64,000 nt of DNA. Origin: Polaribacter sp. Hel1_85. Its GTDB lineage: Bacteria > Bacteroidota > Bacteroidia > Flavobacteriales > Flavobacteriaceae. The notes under the pieces were generated by a model that did no database searches, was not told where the DNA came from, and was given only the letters and a program-made list of their open reading frames with translations. Positions 25,944 to 34,855 of this stretch are shown here, piece after piece. Location: the NCBI RefSeq assembly GCF_000766795.1, contig NZ_JPDS01000002.1, positions 873,001 to 937,000 of the forward strand, read 5' to 3'. The translations under genes and the position numbers were made by a program. The first letter of the stretch is position 1. Every line of letters begins with the position of its first letter.

Positions 25944-26053
25944 TCTTTATCACTTTTTTTAGTCATTTTATATATTAAATACCCAAAACCAACTAAAAAG
26001 TGTAAAATTATTACTGCAGCTACTATATATAAAGTTGTATTAGAATTGTCCAT
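25940..26053 (-). CDS. Possible small single-pass membrane protein (37 aa)
   Basis: ATG at 26053, stop 25940-25942, overlapping the end of the convergent small gene by four bases. The 37 residues are a short polar start (MDNSNT), one membrane helix (about 8-28, including VAAVIILHFLVGFGYLIY) and a very basic/acidic tail (KMTKKSDKD). The layout resembles CcoS-like or small regulatory membrane peptides, but no family is assigned. The rest of this gap (26054-26245) shows no gene. Confidence 0.4.
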   Translation of the reverse strand: MDNSNTTLYIVAAVIILHFLVGFGYLIYKMTKKSDKD

Positions 26054-26245
26054 GAAGCAAAATTAAAAAGAATCAAAATTAAATTTTGTGATAAATGTTA
26101 CATTTACCCTAAATATTAAAAAGTAAAACTTTATAAAAAAAATATTATATTGGTTAACTATTTAATAATTGTGTATCTAAAAATATCTTTTTTGATATTT
26201 TGCTATTTGAAAAAGAAAAAAATTAATTAATTAAAAATTAAAAAA

Positions 26246-26527
26246 ATGGCAAAAAGTTTATCTAACATTAAATTAGAAATTAAAGAATATGTGAATAATA
26301 CTAATACTTCTGAATTAGAGGTTTTAGAAAAATTAAAAACATTTTATTTTAATAAAAAAGTAAATGAAAATTTAAAATTATATAAGAAAGGAAAGAAAAA
26401 AGTAAGTGATATTACTAAAGATTTAAAAATTTCTCCTAGAAAATTTTATGCAATTTTAGAAGCTAAAGATATTAAACTTATAAAAAGTAAATACAATTTA
26501 ACAGAAAAAGAAACTACATTAAAGTAG
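26246..26527 (+). CDS. Small basic helical protein, HTH-like C-terminus, unknown
   Basis: 93 residues, Lys-rich and wholly helical in appearance. The second half, KKVSDITKDLKISPRKFYAILEAKDI, resembles a helix-turn-helix pattern in which SDITKDLKISPRKFYAIL would be the turn and recognition helix, but the match is by eye only. The stop overlaps the 3' end of the convergent pseudouridine synthase gene by 14 bases. It could be a small DNA-binding protein; no homologue is recognised. Confidence 0.55.
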   Translation: MAKSLSNIKLEIKEYVNNTNTSELEVLEKLKTFYFNKKVNENLKLYKKGKKKVSDITKDLKISPRKFYAILEAKDIKLIKSKYNLTEKETTLK

Positions 26528-27083
26528 TAACTTCTTTTACTCCACTATTTTCTAAATCGCCTAAATTAATTTCACCAATTCTAACACGAACTAAACGTAA
26601 TGTAGGGAAACCTACAGCTGCAGTCATTTTTCGAACTTGCCTAAATTTTCCTTCTCTAATAATGATAGAAATCCAACTTGTTGGGCCATGTCTTTCATCT
26701 CTAATTTTCTGACTTCTTAATGGAAATTTAGGATCATCAATTAAAAAAGATTTTCCTGGTTTTGTGGTGTATTTTTTTCCGTTAAAACCAATTTCTACGC
26801 CAGTTTTTAATTGTTCTACTTCTTTTTGAGTGATAAGTCCATCTACCTGAACATAATATTCTTTCTCATATTTCTGAGATCTTATTTCTGCAGAAACTTT
26901 ACCATCTGTTGTTAATAAAAGTAAACCTTCAGACGGAACATCTAATCGTCCAATTGCCATAGTTCCTTCTGGAAAATCATATAAATCTCCTAATAATTTT
27001 TTTTTCCGCTTTGCGGGATTTACAAACTGAGAAATCATTCCCCAAGGTTTGTGAATGATAAAATGACGGTGTTTTTTTATCAA
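26514..27083 (-). CDS. rRNA pseudouridine synthase, RsuA/RluE type
   Basis: 189 residues converting a specific uridine of rRNA (23S if RluE-like) to pseudouridine. The opening FIIHKPWGMISQF, the catalytic Asp48 in GRLDVPSEGLLLLTTDG and the late EGKFRQVRKMTAAVGFPTLRLVRVRIGEINL are diagnostic. There is no S4 domain, which fits RluE rather than RsuA/RluB. The aldose-epimerase-like gene lies immediately upstream with a one-base gap, so both are read from one message. Confidence 0.92.
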   Translation of the reverse strand: MIKKHRHFIIHKPWGMISQFVNPAKRKKKLLGDLYDFPEGTMAIGRLDVPSEGLLLLTTDGKVSAEIRSQKYEKEYYVQVDGLITQKEVEQLKTGVEIGFNGKKYTTKPGKSFLIDDPKFPLRSQKIRDERHGPTSWISIIIREGKFRQVRKMTAAVGFPTLRLVRVRIGEINLGDLENSGVKEVTTLM

Positions 27084-27084
27084 C

Positions 27085-27876
27085 TTATAAAACTTTTATT
27101 GATACTGTAAATACGTTTTCTCCTTTAGAAATACTCATATTTTCTTCAGAAAATTTCTGATCTGTATAAGAAGTATATTGTGTAATTGGTTCAATACAAA
27201 GCATGTTGTCTACTTCTGTCCAAAGCATAAAATTATTAAAACCTTCTGTAGTAATTTCTAAATATTTTTTATCAATATTTTTTAAGATGATTTTATCAGA
27301 ATTTAAAACCGGACAAGCATTAGATCCCGCTTTGTAAACATCAGCTAACGTTATTTTTGTACCATGAGATTCTAAAGTTTCTTTACCAGAATCAGATAAT
27401 AAAAATGCAGGATGATAACCTAACATAAAAGGCATTCCTTTTTCAGAATTGATGATAAATTCAATTTTTAAAATACCATTTTCTAAAGTAAAATTCTTTT
27501 CAAATGTAAAATCGAATGGCCAAAATAAATTTTCTTCAGTAGATTTTACTGGAAACTTACTATTCTTTACAGTTGTATTTTTAGTGTATTTTTTAATGAA
27601 TTTAGCCGAATTGTCATCAGAAGAAACTAAAGAATATTCTAATTCACGTAATAAACCATGTTGATCTAAAATAGCATCGCCATTTTTAGTGTGAACTTTA
27701 AAATTATTTTTAGAAGTAGGTCCAATTACAGGAAACATTTCATCATCAGAATTACGCCAACCTTTATTTCCTTTTTGATGAATATATTCTTGATTGTTTT
27801 GTTGAAAACTAATTAATTCTCCTTTTTCAACAACAACTATACAATCATTATTTTTTAATAATACAGTAGAACTCAT
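27085..27876 (-). CDS. Aldose 1-epimerase family protein
   Basis: 263 residues from the ATG at 27876. A longer frame to 27984 would begin with TTG and cover the recA promoter, so it is rejected. The galactose-mutarotase-like beta-sandwich is indicated by DEMFPVIGPT, QHGLLRELEYSLVSS, PFMLGYHPAFLL (with the family His) and CIEPITQYTSYTDQ (with the Glu). These proteins interconvert alpha and beta anomers of sugars; the preferred sugar is unknown. It is divergent from recA and coupled to the pseudouridine synthase. Confidence 0.87.
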   Translation of the reverse strand: MSSTVLLKNNDCIVVVEKGELISFQQNNQEYIHQKGNKGWRNSDDEMFPVIGPTSKNNFKVHTKNGDAILDQHGLLRELEYSLVSSDDNSAKFIKKYTKNTTVKNSKFPVKSTEENLFWPFDFTFEKNFTLENGILKIEFIINSEKGMPFMLGYHPAFLLSDSGKETLESHGTKITLADVYKAGSNACPVLNSDKIILKNIDKKYLEITTEGFNNFMLWTEVDNMLCIEPITQYTSYTDQKFSEENMSISKGENVFTVSIKVL

Positions 27877-27920
27877 TGATAGTATGCTTTGTGTAAAAAT
27901 ACTATAAATTTGAATGTAAA

Positions 27921-27948
27921 TTGTTAGGAAATTAGTCTTATATTTTTG
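27921..27948 (+). promoter_or_regulatory. recA promoter
   Basis: TTG (27921-27923), 17 bases, then TATTTTTG (27941-27948), matching the Bacteroidetes -33/-7 pattern. No clear LexA-type palindrome is visible by eye between it and the recA ATG. Confidence 0.65.
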
Positions 27949-27989
27949 TAACTTGTCGCACTTATTTAAAAATAAAAATAGCAAGATTT

Positions 27990-28997
27990 ATGGCGACAGA
28001 TAAAGAAAAAGCGGCGAAACTTAAAGCGCTTCAACTTACACTAGATAAACTAGATAAAACTTACGGAAAAGGTTCTGTAATGAAATTAGGAGATGTAGTT
28101 ACAGAAGATATAGATGCAATTTCATCTGGTTCTTTAGGGTTAGATTTAGCTTTAGGCGTTGGTGGTTATCCAAGAGGAAGAGTAATAGAAATTTACGGAC
28201 CAGAATCTTCTGGTAAAACAACTTTAACATTACATGCAATTGCAGAAGCTCAAAAAGCGGGAGGAATTGCAGCTTTTATTGATGCAGAACATGCGTTTGA
28301 TAAATTTTACGCAGAAAATTTAGGTGTAGATATAGATAATTTAATTATTTCTCAGCCAGATCATGGTGAGCAGGCCTTAGAAATTGCAGAAAACTTAATT
28401 CGTTCTGGTGCAATAGATATTGTTGTAATAGATTCTGTTGCAGCTTTAACACCAAAATCTGAGATTGAAGGAGAAATGGGAGATTCTAAAATGGGTCTTC
28501 ATGCACGTTTAATGTCTCAAGCTTTACGTAAATTAACTGGTACAATTTCTAAAACAAAATGTACTGTAATATTTATCAATCAGTTAAGAGAAAAAATTGG
28601 CGTTATGTTTGGTAACCCAGAAACTACAACTGGTGGTAATGCATTAAAATTTTATGCTTCTGTTCGTTTAGATATTAGAAGAAGAACACAAATTAAAGAC
28701 GGAGATAGAGTTATTGGAAACAGTACCAAAGTTAAAGTTGTAAAAAATAAAGTTGCACCGCCTTTTCAAATTGCAGAATTTGATATTATGTACGGACAAG
28801 GAATTTCTAAAGTTGGAGAGATTTTAGATATTGGTGTAGAATTAGGTATTGTAAAGAAAAGTGGTTCTTGGTTTAGTTATGGTGAAACAAAACTTGGTCA
28901 AGGAAGAGACGCTGTAAAAGGATTAATTAAAGACAATCCAGAATTAGCAGAAGAGTTAGAAGGAAAAATAAAAGATGCTATTGAAAATCAAGAATAA
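27990..28997 (+). CDS. recA: Recombinase RecA
   Basis: 335 residues. It is the ATP-dependent strand-exchange protein for recombinational repair. The Walker A loop GPESSGKTT is at residues 70-78, [21 protein letters not shown] contains Walker B and loop L1, and the region [21 protein letters not shown] is the RecA signature and loop L2. The C-terminus is short and acidic. It is a single gene closed by a strong terminator. Confidence 0.99.
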   Translation: MATDKEKAAKLKALQLTLDKLDKTYGKGSVMKLGDVVTEDIDAISSGSLGLDLALGVGGYPRGRVIEIYGPESSGKTTLTLHAIAEAQKAGGIAAFIDAEHAFDKFYAENLGVDIDNLIISQPDHGEQALEIAENLIRSGAIDIVVIDSVAALTPKSEIEGEMGDSKMGLHARLMSQALRKLTGTISKTKCTVIFINQLREKIGVMFGNPETTTGGNALKFYASVRLDIRRRTQIKDGDRVIGNSTKVKVVKNKVAPPFQIAEFDIMYGQGISKVGEILDIGVELGIVKKSGSWFSYGETKLGQGRDAVKGLIKDNPELAEELEGKIKDAIENQE

Positions 28998-29023
28998 GTT
29001 TTAAAAGTTCTAACTATTATTAT

Positions 29024-29062
29024 AAAAACTACTATAGAAGTAATCAATCTATAGTAGTTTTT
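29024..29062 (+). terminator. Rho-independent terminator after recA
   Basis: The arms AAAAACTACTATAG and CTATAGTAGTTTTT pair around an 11-base loop, with TTTATTTT following. Confidence 0.88.
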
Positions 29063-29159
29063 TTATTTTAAGGCTATAAAATAATATAACAAACTAATTT
29101 TTATTGTGTAAAATTGACTTGCTTTTGCGAAGCCAAATTTACTTTTATAGTTTTACAAT

Positions 29160-29699
29160 ATGATTGACATAACAGAAGAATTAGTTTTAAAAGAAATAAA
29201 CACAGAAGATTATAATCAACTGTATAATTTAATGAATGAGATTTATCCTTTAGCTTATAGTCATTTTTGGATAGATAATGGAGCTTGGTATGTGAATTCA
29301 CAGTATTCTAAAGAAAATATTTTAAGAGAATTATCCGAAGAAAAAGCAGATTACTATTTTGTTGTTTTTAATGATGAAATTATTGGTAATTTTAGAATTA
29401 TTTGGGATGAAAAACTACCTGGTTTAAACCAAGAAAATCAAGTGAAATTACACAGAGTTTATTTGCATCAAAAAACACAAGGAAACGGAATTGGTAAAAA
29501 ATTACTTTCTTGGTTAGAAGAAAAAGCAATTAAAAAAGGGTATAAAGTTATTTGGTTAGATGCGATGGATGAGCAGCCCCAAGCTTTTCAGTTTTATAAA
29601 AAGTTGGGGTATAAATACTATTCTCATACTTTTTTACCTTATAATTTATTACATAAAGAGGTAAGAAAAATGAGCCAGATTTATAAAAGGTTAACCTAG
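29160..29699 (+). CDS. GNAT family N-acetyltransferase
   Basis: 179 residues. The acetyl-CoA site is in LHRVYLHQKTQGNGIGKKLLSWLEEKA (about 98-125), with the Q/RxxGxG/A loop as QGNGIG. The C-terminal VIWLDAMDEQPQAFQFYKKLGY block is the usual motif B. The acceptor is unknown; the related flavobacterial proteins are small-molecule or peptide acetyltransferases. It stands alone after recA with its own short leader. Confidence 0.88.
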   Translation: MIDITEELVLKEINTEDYNQLYNLMNEIYPLAYSHFWIDNGAWYVNSQYSKENILRELSEEKADYYFVVFNDEIIGNFRIIWDEKLPGLNQENQVKLHRVYLHQKTQGNGIGKKLLSWLEEKAIKKGYKVIWLDAMDEQPQAFQFYKKLGYKYYSHTFLPYNLLHKEVRKMSQIYKRLT

Positions 29700-29838
29700 T
29701 AACTTTTTATTTAGGTAAAAGGCCACTTACCAATCACAAAAAAATATTTTTTTATCTAAATATTATATTATTTACAATAATTTGACGCAACCAATAAGTA
29801 AATTATGCATCTAGTAAGTATAACTTAAAAAGATAATT

Positions 29839-30369
29839 ATGAAAAATAATACGTATTTAATTATACTATTTTTAACAGGTATTTTAACATCTTCTTGCGA
29901 ATCTAATGATTTAGATTATCAAAATGATTTCGAAATTAGCAAAGAAGCTTGGTTAAATTTTAAAGAATCTTCAAATGATTCTTATAAATATGAGGTGCAT
30001 AGAGGTTCTGTTTTTACACCTTATGGTTGGGTAACAATGATAACTGTGTTAAATGGGGAAATAATTGAAAGACATTTTAAATACACATCTGGGGCAGAAG
30101 ACTATGTTCCTTCAGATGAATTAGAATGGACAGAGAATCAAAATGAAATTAATAGTTTAGAGAATGAAAATAAAAGTGCTTTCTATGCATTAACCTTAGA
30201 TGAATTGTATGAAAAATCGGAACAAGAATGGTTAATAAAAAGAAAAGACGCAACATCATATTTCGAATCTGAAAACAATGGTCTAATCTCAACTTGTGGT
30301 TATGTTGAAGATGGATGTATGGACGATTGCTTTAATGGGGTTATCATTAAAAATATAGTAGCTTTATAA
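29839..30369 (+). CDS. Secreted lipoprotein, unknown function (DUF6174-like)
   Basis: 176 residues. A lipoprotein signal ends in the lipobox TSSC (Cys20), so the protein is anchored to a membrane. The mature part has SYKYEVHRGSVFTPYGWVTMITVLNGEIIERHF, which looks like the core of DUF6174-type lipoproteins, and a conserved-looking Cys pattern near the end (STCGYVEDGCMDDCFNGV). Family assignment is by eye and tentative. The gap upstream (29700-29838) contains no gene. Confidence 0.65.
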   Translation: MKNNTYLIILFLTGILTSSCESNDLDYQNDFEISKEAWLNFKESSNDSYKYEVHRGSVFTPYGWVTMITVLNGEIIERHFKYTSGAEDYVPSDELEWTENQNEINSLENENKSAFYALTLDELYEKSEQEWLIKRKDATSYFESENNGLISTCGYVEDGCMDDCFNGVIIKNIVAL

Positions 30370-30407
30370 AAAAAACTCAGAATTAAAAATAATTCTGAGT
30401 TTTTTTC
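30368..30407. terminator. Bidirectional terminator between lipoprotein gene and dut
   Basis: The arms AACTCAGAATT and AATTCTGAGTT are flanked by A- and T-runs with a six-base loop; the two genes converge here. Confidence 0.88.
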
Positions 30408-30448
30408 TCAAGAAATTCAAAAATATTTTTTTTGGAAAGTATTTTTAT

Positions 30449-30880
30449 TTAAACACCAGTACTTCCAAAACCTCCAGAACCACGTTCTGTTTCGCTTAAA
30501 ATTTTAACCTCTTGCCAATTTACACGTTCGTGTTTTGCAATAATTAATTGAGCAATTCTTTCTCCATCATTTATCACAAATTCGTCATTAGATAAGTTTA
30601 CTAAAATTACACCAATTTCTCCTCTATAATCTGCATCTACAGTTCCTGGAGAATTTAAAACAGTAATTCCTTTTTTTGCAGCTAAACCACTTCTTGGTCT
30701 TACTTGTGCTTCAAAACCAACAGGTAAAGCTATAAATAAACCAGTTTTTATAATGGCTCTTTCTAAAGGTTTTAATGTGATAGCTTCTTCAATATTTGCT
30801 CTTAAATCCATTCCTGCAGCACCTTCTGTTTCGTAATTTGGTGTTACGTGTTTCGATTTGTTAATTATTTGTACGTTCAT
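30449..30880 (-). CDS. dut: Deoxyuridine 5'-triphosphate nucleotidohydrolase (dUTPase)
   Basis: 143 residues. It hydrolyses dUTP to dUMP and pyrophosphate, keeping uracil out of DNA and supplying thymidylate synthesis. The five trimeric-dUTPase motifs are present: AAGMDLRA, the PRSGLA block, [18 protein letters not shown] (catalytic Asp in motif 3), GERIAQLII and the C-terminal [11 protein letters not shown] flap. It lies two bases after the esterase-like gene and is read from the same message. Confidence 0.97.
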   Translation of the reverse strand: MNVQIINKSKHVTPNYETEGAAGMDLRANIEEAITLKPLERAIIKTGLFIALPVGFEAQVRPRSGLAAKKGITVLNSPGTVDADYRGEIGVILVNLSNDEFVINDGERIAQLIIAKHERVNWQEVKILSETERGSGGFGSTGV

Positions 30881-30882
30881 TG

Positions 30883-31755
30883 TTATTTTAAATTATATAA
30901 ATATGTAATTACTTCTAAAAACTCTGCTTTCCAAAAAGATTCTGAATGGATTCCATCATTAACAACTTTTGTTTTTAAATTGCCTTCTGGAAAACCAAGA
31001 TCTATTAATAGTTCTGCCATATTTTCTGTATCAGGAACCATAGAAGCTCCTTCTTTATCGCCAATTAATAAATATAGTTTTGTGTTTTTTTGATTTCCTT
31101 TTTTTGTAGCAAAATCTTGTACTTTATTAGAAAACCAAAAAGAGGTAGAAAGTGCACCAATTTTACCAAAAACCTCAGGATATTTTAATCCACCATAAAA
31201 AGAAATCAATCCACCTAAAGAGCTTCCAATTATTGCAGTGTGTTTAGCTTTAGGCTTTGTTCTATAATTATTATCAATATATGGTTTTAAAGTTTTTACT
31301 AAAAAGTCTACATAAATGGATCCTTTTCCTCCACCATATTTTAGGTTTTTCCAAGGTGTGTATTCTTCAATTCTTTTTGCGCCTCCGTTTTCAACACCAA
31401 CAACAATAAAACTTTTTCCGGTTTTTTTAAAGAGTTCATTTAAAGTTTCATCAACTTCCCATTCTCCTGCATAAGAAGTTTCTTGATCAAATAAATTTTG
31501 AGCATCATGCATATAGATTACAGGATATTTTTTTGATGAAGTATCATAATTAGGTGGTAAATACAACCAAATTTTATGAGAAAGATCGTTTAAACCATCA
31601 ATCACAAATTCTTTTTCCAAAACGGAAACATTCGTTGCTTTTGTAGATTTATTTTCTTCAGTTTTTATTTCTACTTTTTCTTTCTTAACTGGTGTTATTT
31701 TACAAGATAATATCAATAAAATTAAACATAATAAAGGTAAAAAATATCTTTTCAT
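30883..31755 (-). CDS. Alpha/beta hydrolase, putative esterase lipoprotein
   Basis: 290 residues from the ATG at 31755; the longer frame to 31800 begins with TTG and lies over the promoter. The signal peptide ends in a lipobox (LLILSC, Cys18). The fold belongs to the D/Esterase-D family (COG2382-like), with [14 protein letters not shown], the nucleophile elbow GSSLGG (Ser179) and a late Asp/His pair (LLIGDKEG and [10 protein letters not shown]). It probably cleaves an ester such as a siderophore or feruloyl ester at the cell envelope; the substrate is unknown. Confidence 0.87.
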   Translation of the reverse strand: MKRYFLPLLCLILLILSCKITPVKKEKVEIKTEENKSTKATNVSVLEKEFVIDGLNDLSHKIWLYLPPNYDTSSKKYPVIYMHDAQNLFDQETSYAGEWEVDETLNELFKKTGKSFIVVGVENGGAKRIEEYTPWKNLKYGGGKGSIYVDFLVKTLKPYIDNNYRTKPKAKHTAIIGSSLGGLISFYGGLKYPEVFGKIGALSTSFWFSNKVQDFATKKGNQKNTKLYLLIGDKEGASMVPDTENMAELLIDLGFPEGNLKTKVVNDGIHSESFWKAEFLEVITYLYNLK

Positions 31756-31775
31756 AAGTAGATTTTGTAACTTCA

Positions 31776-31783
31776 CAAATATA
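31776..31783 (-). promoter_or_regulatory. -7 promoter box of the esterase-dut operon
   Basis: TATATTTG on the minus strand, 20 bases before the chosen start codon, matches TAnnTTTG exactly. It argues against the longer TTG-initiated frame. Confidence 0.55.
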
Positions 31784-31823
31784 ATAATTAGCAAATGCAA
31801 TCATCAATAGATACTAATTTTAT

Positions 31824-31831
31824 TACTTTTG
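31824..31831 (+). promoter_or_regulatory. -7 promoter box of gpsA
   Basis: TACTTTTG matches TAnnTTTG exactly, 17 bases before the gpsA ATG. No clear -33 TTG was found at normal spacing. Confidence 0.45.
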
Positions 31832-31848
31832 ATATATAAATTGAATTA

Positions 31849-32847
31849 ATGATGAGTGAACAAAAAAAAATAGCAGTTTTTGGAGGTGGTAGTTGGGCAA
31901 CTGCCATTGTAAAAATGTTGACAGAAAATATAGATACAATTGGTTGGTACATGAGAAATGATCAAGCAATTGAGCACATTAAAGAAAATGAACACAATCC
32001 TAATTATTTACAATCTGCAGAATTAAATGCAGATCAATTAGATTTATCTAGTGATATAAATTACACTGTAAAAAATTACGATGTACTTATTTTTGCAATT
32101 CCTTCTGCTTTTTTAACTAGTGAATTAAAAAAATTAAAGGTTTCTTTAGATAATAAAATCATTTTTTCTGCCATTAAAGGTATTGTACCAGAAACAGGTT
32201 TAATTATTGGTGAACATTTTAATAAAGAATATAATATTCCTTTAGAAAATATTGGTGTAATTACAGGTCCATGTCATGCAGAAGAAGTTGCTATGGAACG
32301 TTTATCTTATTTAACAATTGCTTGTCAAGACGAAGAAAAGGCAAAATGTATTGGAAATGCTTTGCAAAGTTGGTACATAAAAACGAAGATTTCTGATGAC
32401 ATTATTGGTACAGAATATGCTGCAATGTTAAAGAATATTTATGCTGTTGCAGCGGGTATTGCACATGGTTTAGGTTATGGAGATAATTTTCAGGCAGTTT
32501 TAATGAGTAATGCAATTCGTGAAATGAAACGCTTTATTAAAAAGGTTCATAAAATGAAACGTAACATTAATAACTCTGCTTATTTAGGCGATTTGTTAGT
32601 TACTGGTTACTCTCTTTTTAGTAGAAACAGACAATTTGGAAACATGGTTGGTAAAGGATATACGGTAAAATCTGCTCAGATGGAAATGAGTATGATTGCT
32701 GAAGGTTATTATGCTACTAAAAGTGCTTTTAAAATGAAGGAAGCAAATGGTGCAAAAACACCAATTATAGATACTGTTTATAATATTTTATACGCTAATG
32801 AAAACCCAAAAAAAGAATTTAAAAAATTGACGGATAAATTAGATTAA
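31849..32847 (+). CDS. gpsA: Glycerol-3-phosphate dehydrogenase [NAD(P)+]
   Basis: 332 residues. It reduces dihydroxyacetone phosphate to sn-glycerol 3-phosphate for phospholipid synthesis. The nucleotide loop GGGSWATA is at about residues 11-18, ITGPCHAEEVA in the middle, and the catalytic-lysine region EYAAMLKNIYAVAAGIAHGLGYGDN follows. A second ATG one codon in (MSEQKK) is equally possible. Together with glpK and glpD the window holds both the building and the burning arms of glycerol-phosphate metabolism. Confidence 0.96.
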   Translation: MMSEQKKIAVFGGGSWATAIVKMLTENIDTIGWYMRNDQAIEHIKENEHNPNYLQSAELNADQLDLSSDINYTVKNYDVLIFAIPSAFLTSELKKLKVSLDNKIIFSAIKGIVPETGLIIGEHFNKEYNIPLENIGVITGPCHAEEVAMERLSYLTIACQDEEKAKCIGNALQSWYIKTKISDDIIGTEYAAMLKNIYAVAAGIAHGLGYGDNFQAVLMSNAIREMKRFIKKVHKMKRNINNSAYLGDLLVTGYSLFSRNRQFGNMVGKGYTVKSAQMEMSMIAEGYYATKSAFKMKEANGAKTPIIDTVYNILYANENPKKEFKKLTDKLD

Positions 32848-32890
32848 TTGTTTAATTTTGAACATTGTTATTAATTTTTAAACACTGGTC

Positions 32891-33550
32891 ATGAAAACAA
32901 TACAGGAAGTTGTAGAAAGCACAATTAGAAAAACACCTTTTATTGAAGAAGCTTTAAATGAAAAGTTGATAAACGTATCTTCTTTGGCAAGAATTATTTT
33001 ACCAGAAGTTTCAACTGTTTTAAAGAAAGATGTAAAGGTTGGCGCTGTTATGATGGCAATTAACAGACTTTCTCCTGCAAGTGAATTACGTATTAGAAAG
33101 AACATTAAAAAACTAGCTTTAGATTTAGGTGATGTTATTGTACGTTCAGATTTGTGCGATTTTACTTTTAAAAACACACCTTCTTTATTAAAAGAAATTG
33201 CAAAAATTCTAACAAAATCTTCAGAAAATTCTGATTATTTTTTAACGGTTTCTCAAGGTATTTTTGAAACAAATATTGTTACAAGTAAAAATTTACAACC
33301 TTTTGTAAAAGAAATTTTTGAAAAAGAAACCTTAACTCACAGTATGTTAGAGTTGGCTTCTATTACAATAAAATTACCAAAAGAAAATTTAGAACAATCT
33401 GGTGTTTATTATTTTATTTTAAAACAATTAGCTTGGGCAGATATTCCTTTACAAGAAATAATTTCTACTACAAATGAAATGACAATTGTTGTAAAAGAAG
33501 AAGACATCAACCAAACATTTGCTATTTTAATGGATATGAAATTAGGCTAA
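32891..33550 (+). CDS. ACT-domain-like protein of unknown function
   Basis: 219 residues. The N-terminal helical part (about 1-75, including VKVGAVMMAINRLS) resembles a small winged-helix-like domain. After it come two beta-alpha modules, SDLCDFTFKNTPSLLKEIAKIL and a C-terminal ACT-like segment ending EMTIVVKEEDINQTFAILMDM, as in regulatory ends of aspartate kinases. No kinase catalytic part is present, so an aspartokinase name would be wrong. It starts 43 bases after gpsA and is followed after three bases by an MFS gene. Confidence 0.7.
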   Translation: MKTIQEVVESTIRKTPFIEEALNEKLINVSSLARIILPEVSTVLKKDVKVGAVMMAINRLSPASELRIRKNIKKLALDLGDVIVRSDLCDFTFKNTPSLLKEIAKILTKSSENSDYFLTVSQGIFETNIVTSKNLQPFVKEIFEKETLTHSMLELASITIKLPKENLEQSGVYYFILKQLAWADIPLQEIISTTNEMTIVVKEEDINQTFAILMDMKLG

Positions 33551-33553
33551 AAA

Positions 33554-34819
33554 ATGGCGAAACAAGATCCTTATGCTGCACTAAGAATAAAGCAATTTAA
33601 TATATTTCTTTTTGTTAGATTTTTACTTGTTTTTGGTTGGTCTATGCAATTTATTGTCATTGAATGGCAAGTATATTCTATCACAAAAGATCCTTTATCT
33701 TTAGGAATAATTGGCTTAATGGAAATAATTCCAGCTTTTTCTATGGCTTTATTTGCAGGTCATATTGTAGATCAAAATGAAAAAAGAAATTTACTCGCAA
33801 TTTGTACAGCTGCATTTTCATTAATTAGTTTAGGTTTATTTTTATTAACATCAGACAATGTAGTAGGTCATTGGTCAACAAATTCAATCTTATACTCTAT
33901 TTATGCATTGGTTTTCTTTGGCGGATTTTTACGTTCTTTTTTTGGACCCACAATTTTTTCTTTAGTAGCCTTATTAGTTCCTAAAAAAATATATCACAAT
34001 GCAGCAACCTGGAGCACAAGTACCTGGAAAACAGCATCGGTTTCAGGAGCTTTATTTGGTGGATTTTTTATAAGCTGGATTGGAGTAGATAAAACGTTAA
34101 GTCTCGTTTTTATACTAGTTATTTTATCGCTTATTTTATTATTTCAAATAAAAAAGCAACCAATTTTAAATAAAAAAATTGGAGAACCAATGAATGAGAG
34201 CTTAAAAGCTGGAGTAAAGTTTGTTTTTCAAAATAAAGCAATTTTAGGAGTTTTAAGTTTAGATATGATTGCCGTTTTATTTGGAGGAACAGTTGCTATT
34301 TTATCTGTTTTTGCACAAGATATTTTAAAGGTTGGTCCAGAAGGTTTTGGTATTTTAAACGCATCCATTTCTATGGGAAGTATCTTAACAATGTTTATAA
34401 CAACCTATATTCCTATCAACAGAAATACGGGTAGAAAAATGTTAGTTTCTGTCTTTATTTTTGGTTTAAGTATTATAGCTTTCGGATTGTCATCTATTTT
34501 CTGGGTAAGTATTTTAGCATTATTTATAAGTGGTGCTGCAGATGGAATTTCTATGGTAATTCGTCAAACAATTTTACAATTAAAAACACCAGATGATATG
34601 AGGGGTAGAGTTTCTTCTGTAAACTCAATGTTTGTAGGTTCTTCAAATGAACTGGGTGCTTTTGAGAGTGGTTTAGCAGCTAAGATTTTAGGACCAGTTA
34701 TGGCAGTTGTTTTTGGAGGAACTATGACTTTAATTACTGTTGTTGCTACAGGTGCTTTAAACCCAACTTTAAGAGATTTAGATTTAACAGCAGAGATTGA
34801 AGCTAATGAAAAAGAATAA
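33554..34819 (+). CDS. MFS transporter, EntS-like exporter family
   Basis: 421 residues with about 10-12 hydrophobic helices. The loop after helix 2 (AGHIVDQNEKRNLL) fits the MFS motif-A region of the MFS_3/EntS group, and GAADGISMVIRQTILQLKTPDDMRGRVSSVNSMF is the strong C-terminal block of this subgroup. The members export siderophores or drugs; the cargo here is unknown. Its ATG is three bases after the ACT-like gene stop, so the two share a message, and a terminator follows. Confidence 0.88.
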   Translation: MAKQDPYAALRIKQFNIFLFVRFLLVFGWSMQFIVIEWQVYSITKDPLSLGIIGLMEIIPAFSMALFAGHIVDQNEKRNLLAICTAAFSLISLGLFLLTSDNVVGHWSTNSILYSIYALVFFGGFLRSFFGPTIFSLVALLVPKKIYHNAATWSTSTWKTASVSGALFGGFFISWIGVDKTLSLVFILVILSLILLFQIKKQPILNKKIGEPMNESLKAGVKFVFQNKAILGVLSLDMIAVLFGGTVAILSVFAQDILKVGPEGFGILNASISMGSILTMFITTYIPINRNTGRKMLVSVFIFGLSIIAFGLSSIFWVSILALFISGAADGISMVIRQTILQLKTPDDMRGRVSSVNSMFVGSSNELGAFESGLAAKILGPVMAVVFGGTMTLITVVATGALNPTLRDLDLTAEIEANEKE

Positions 34820-34848
34820 AAAGCGAGAACTTTAAGTTCTCACTTTTT
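34818..34848. terminator. Terminator between convergent MFS and peroxidase genes
   Basis: The arms AAAAAGCGAGAAC and GTTCTCACTTTTT pair with one mismatch around a five-base loop; A- and T-runs make it usable on both strands. Confidence 0.8.
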
Positions 34849-34855
34849 ATAACTA

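Noticed and set aside
27877..27984. N-terminal extension of the aldose-epimerase-like gene
   Set aside because: It starts with TTG, lacks family similarity and covers the recA promoter; the ATG at 27876 begins the conserved part.
32891..33550. Aspartate kinase
   Set aside because: Only ACT-like parts are present; the kinase catalytic domain is missing.
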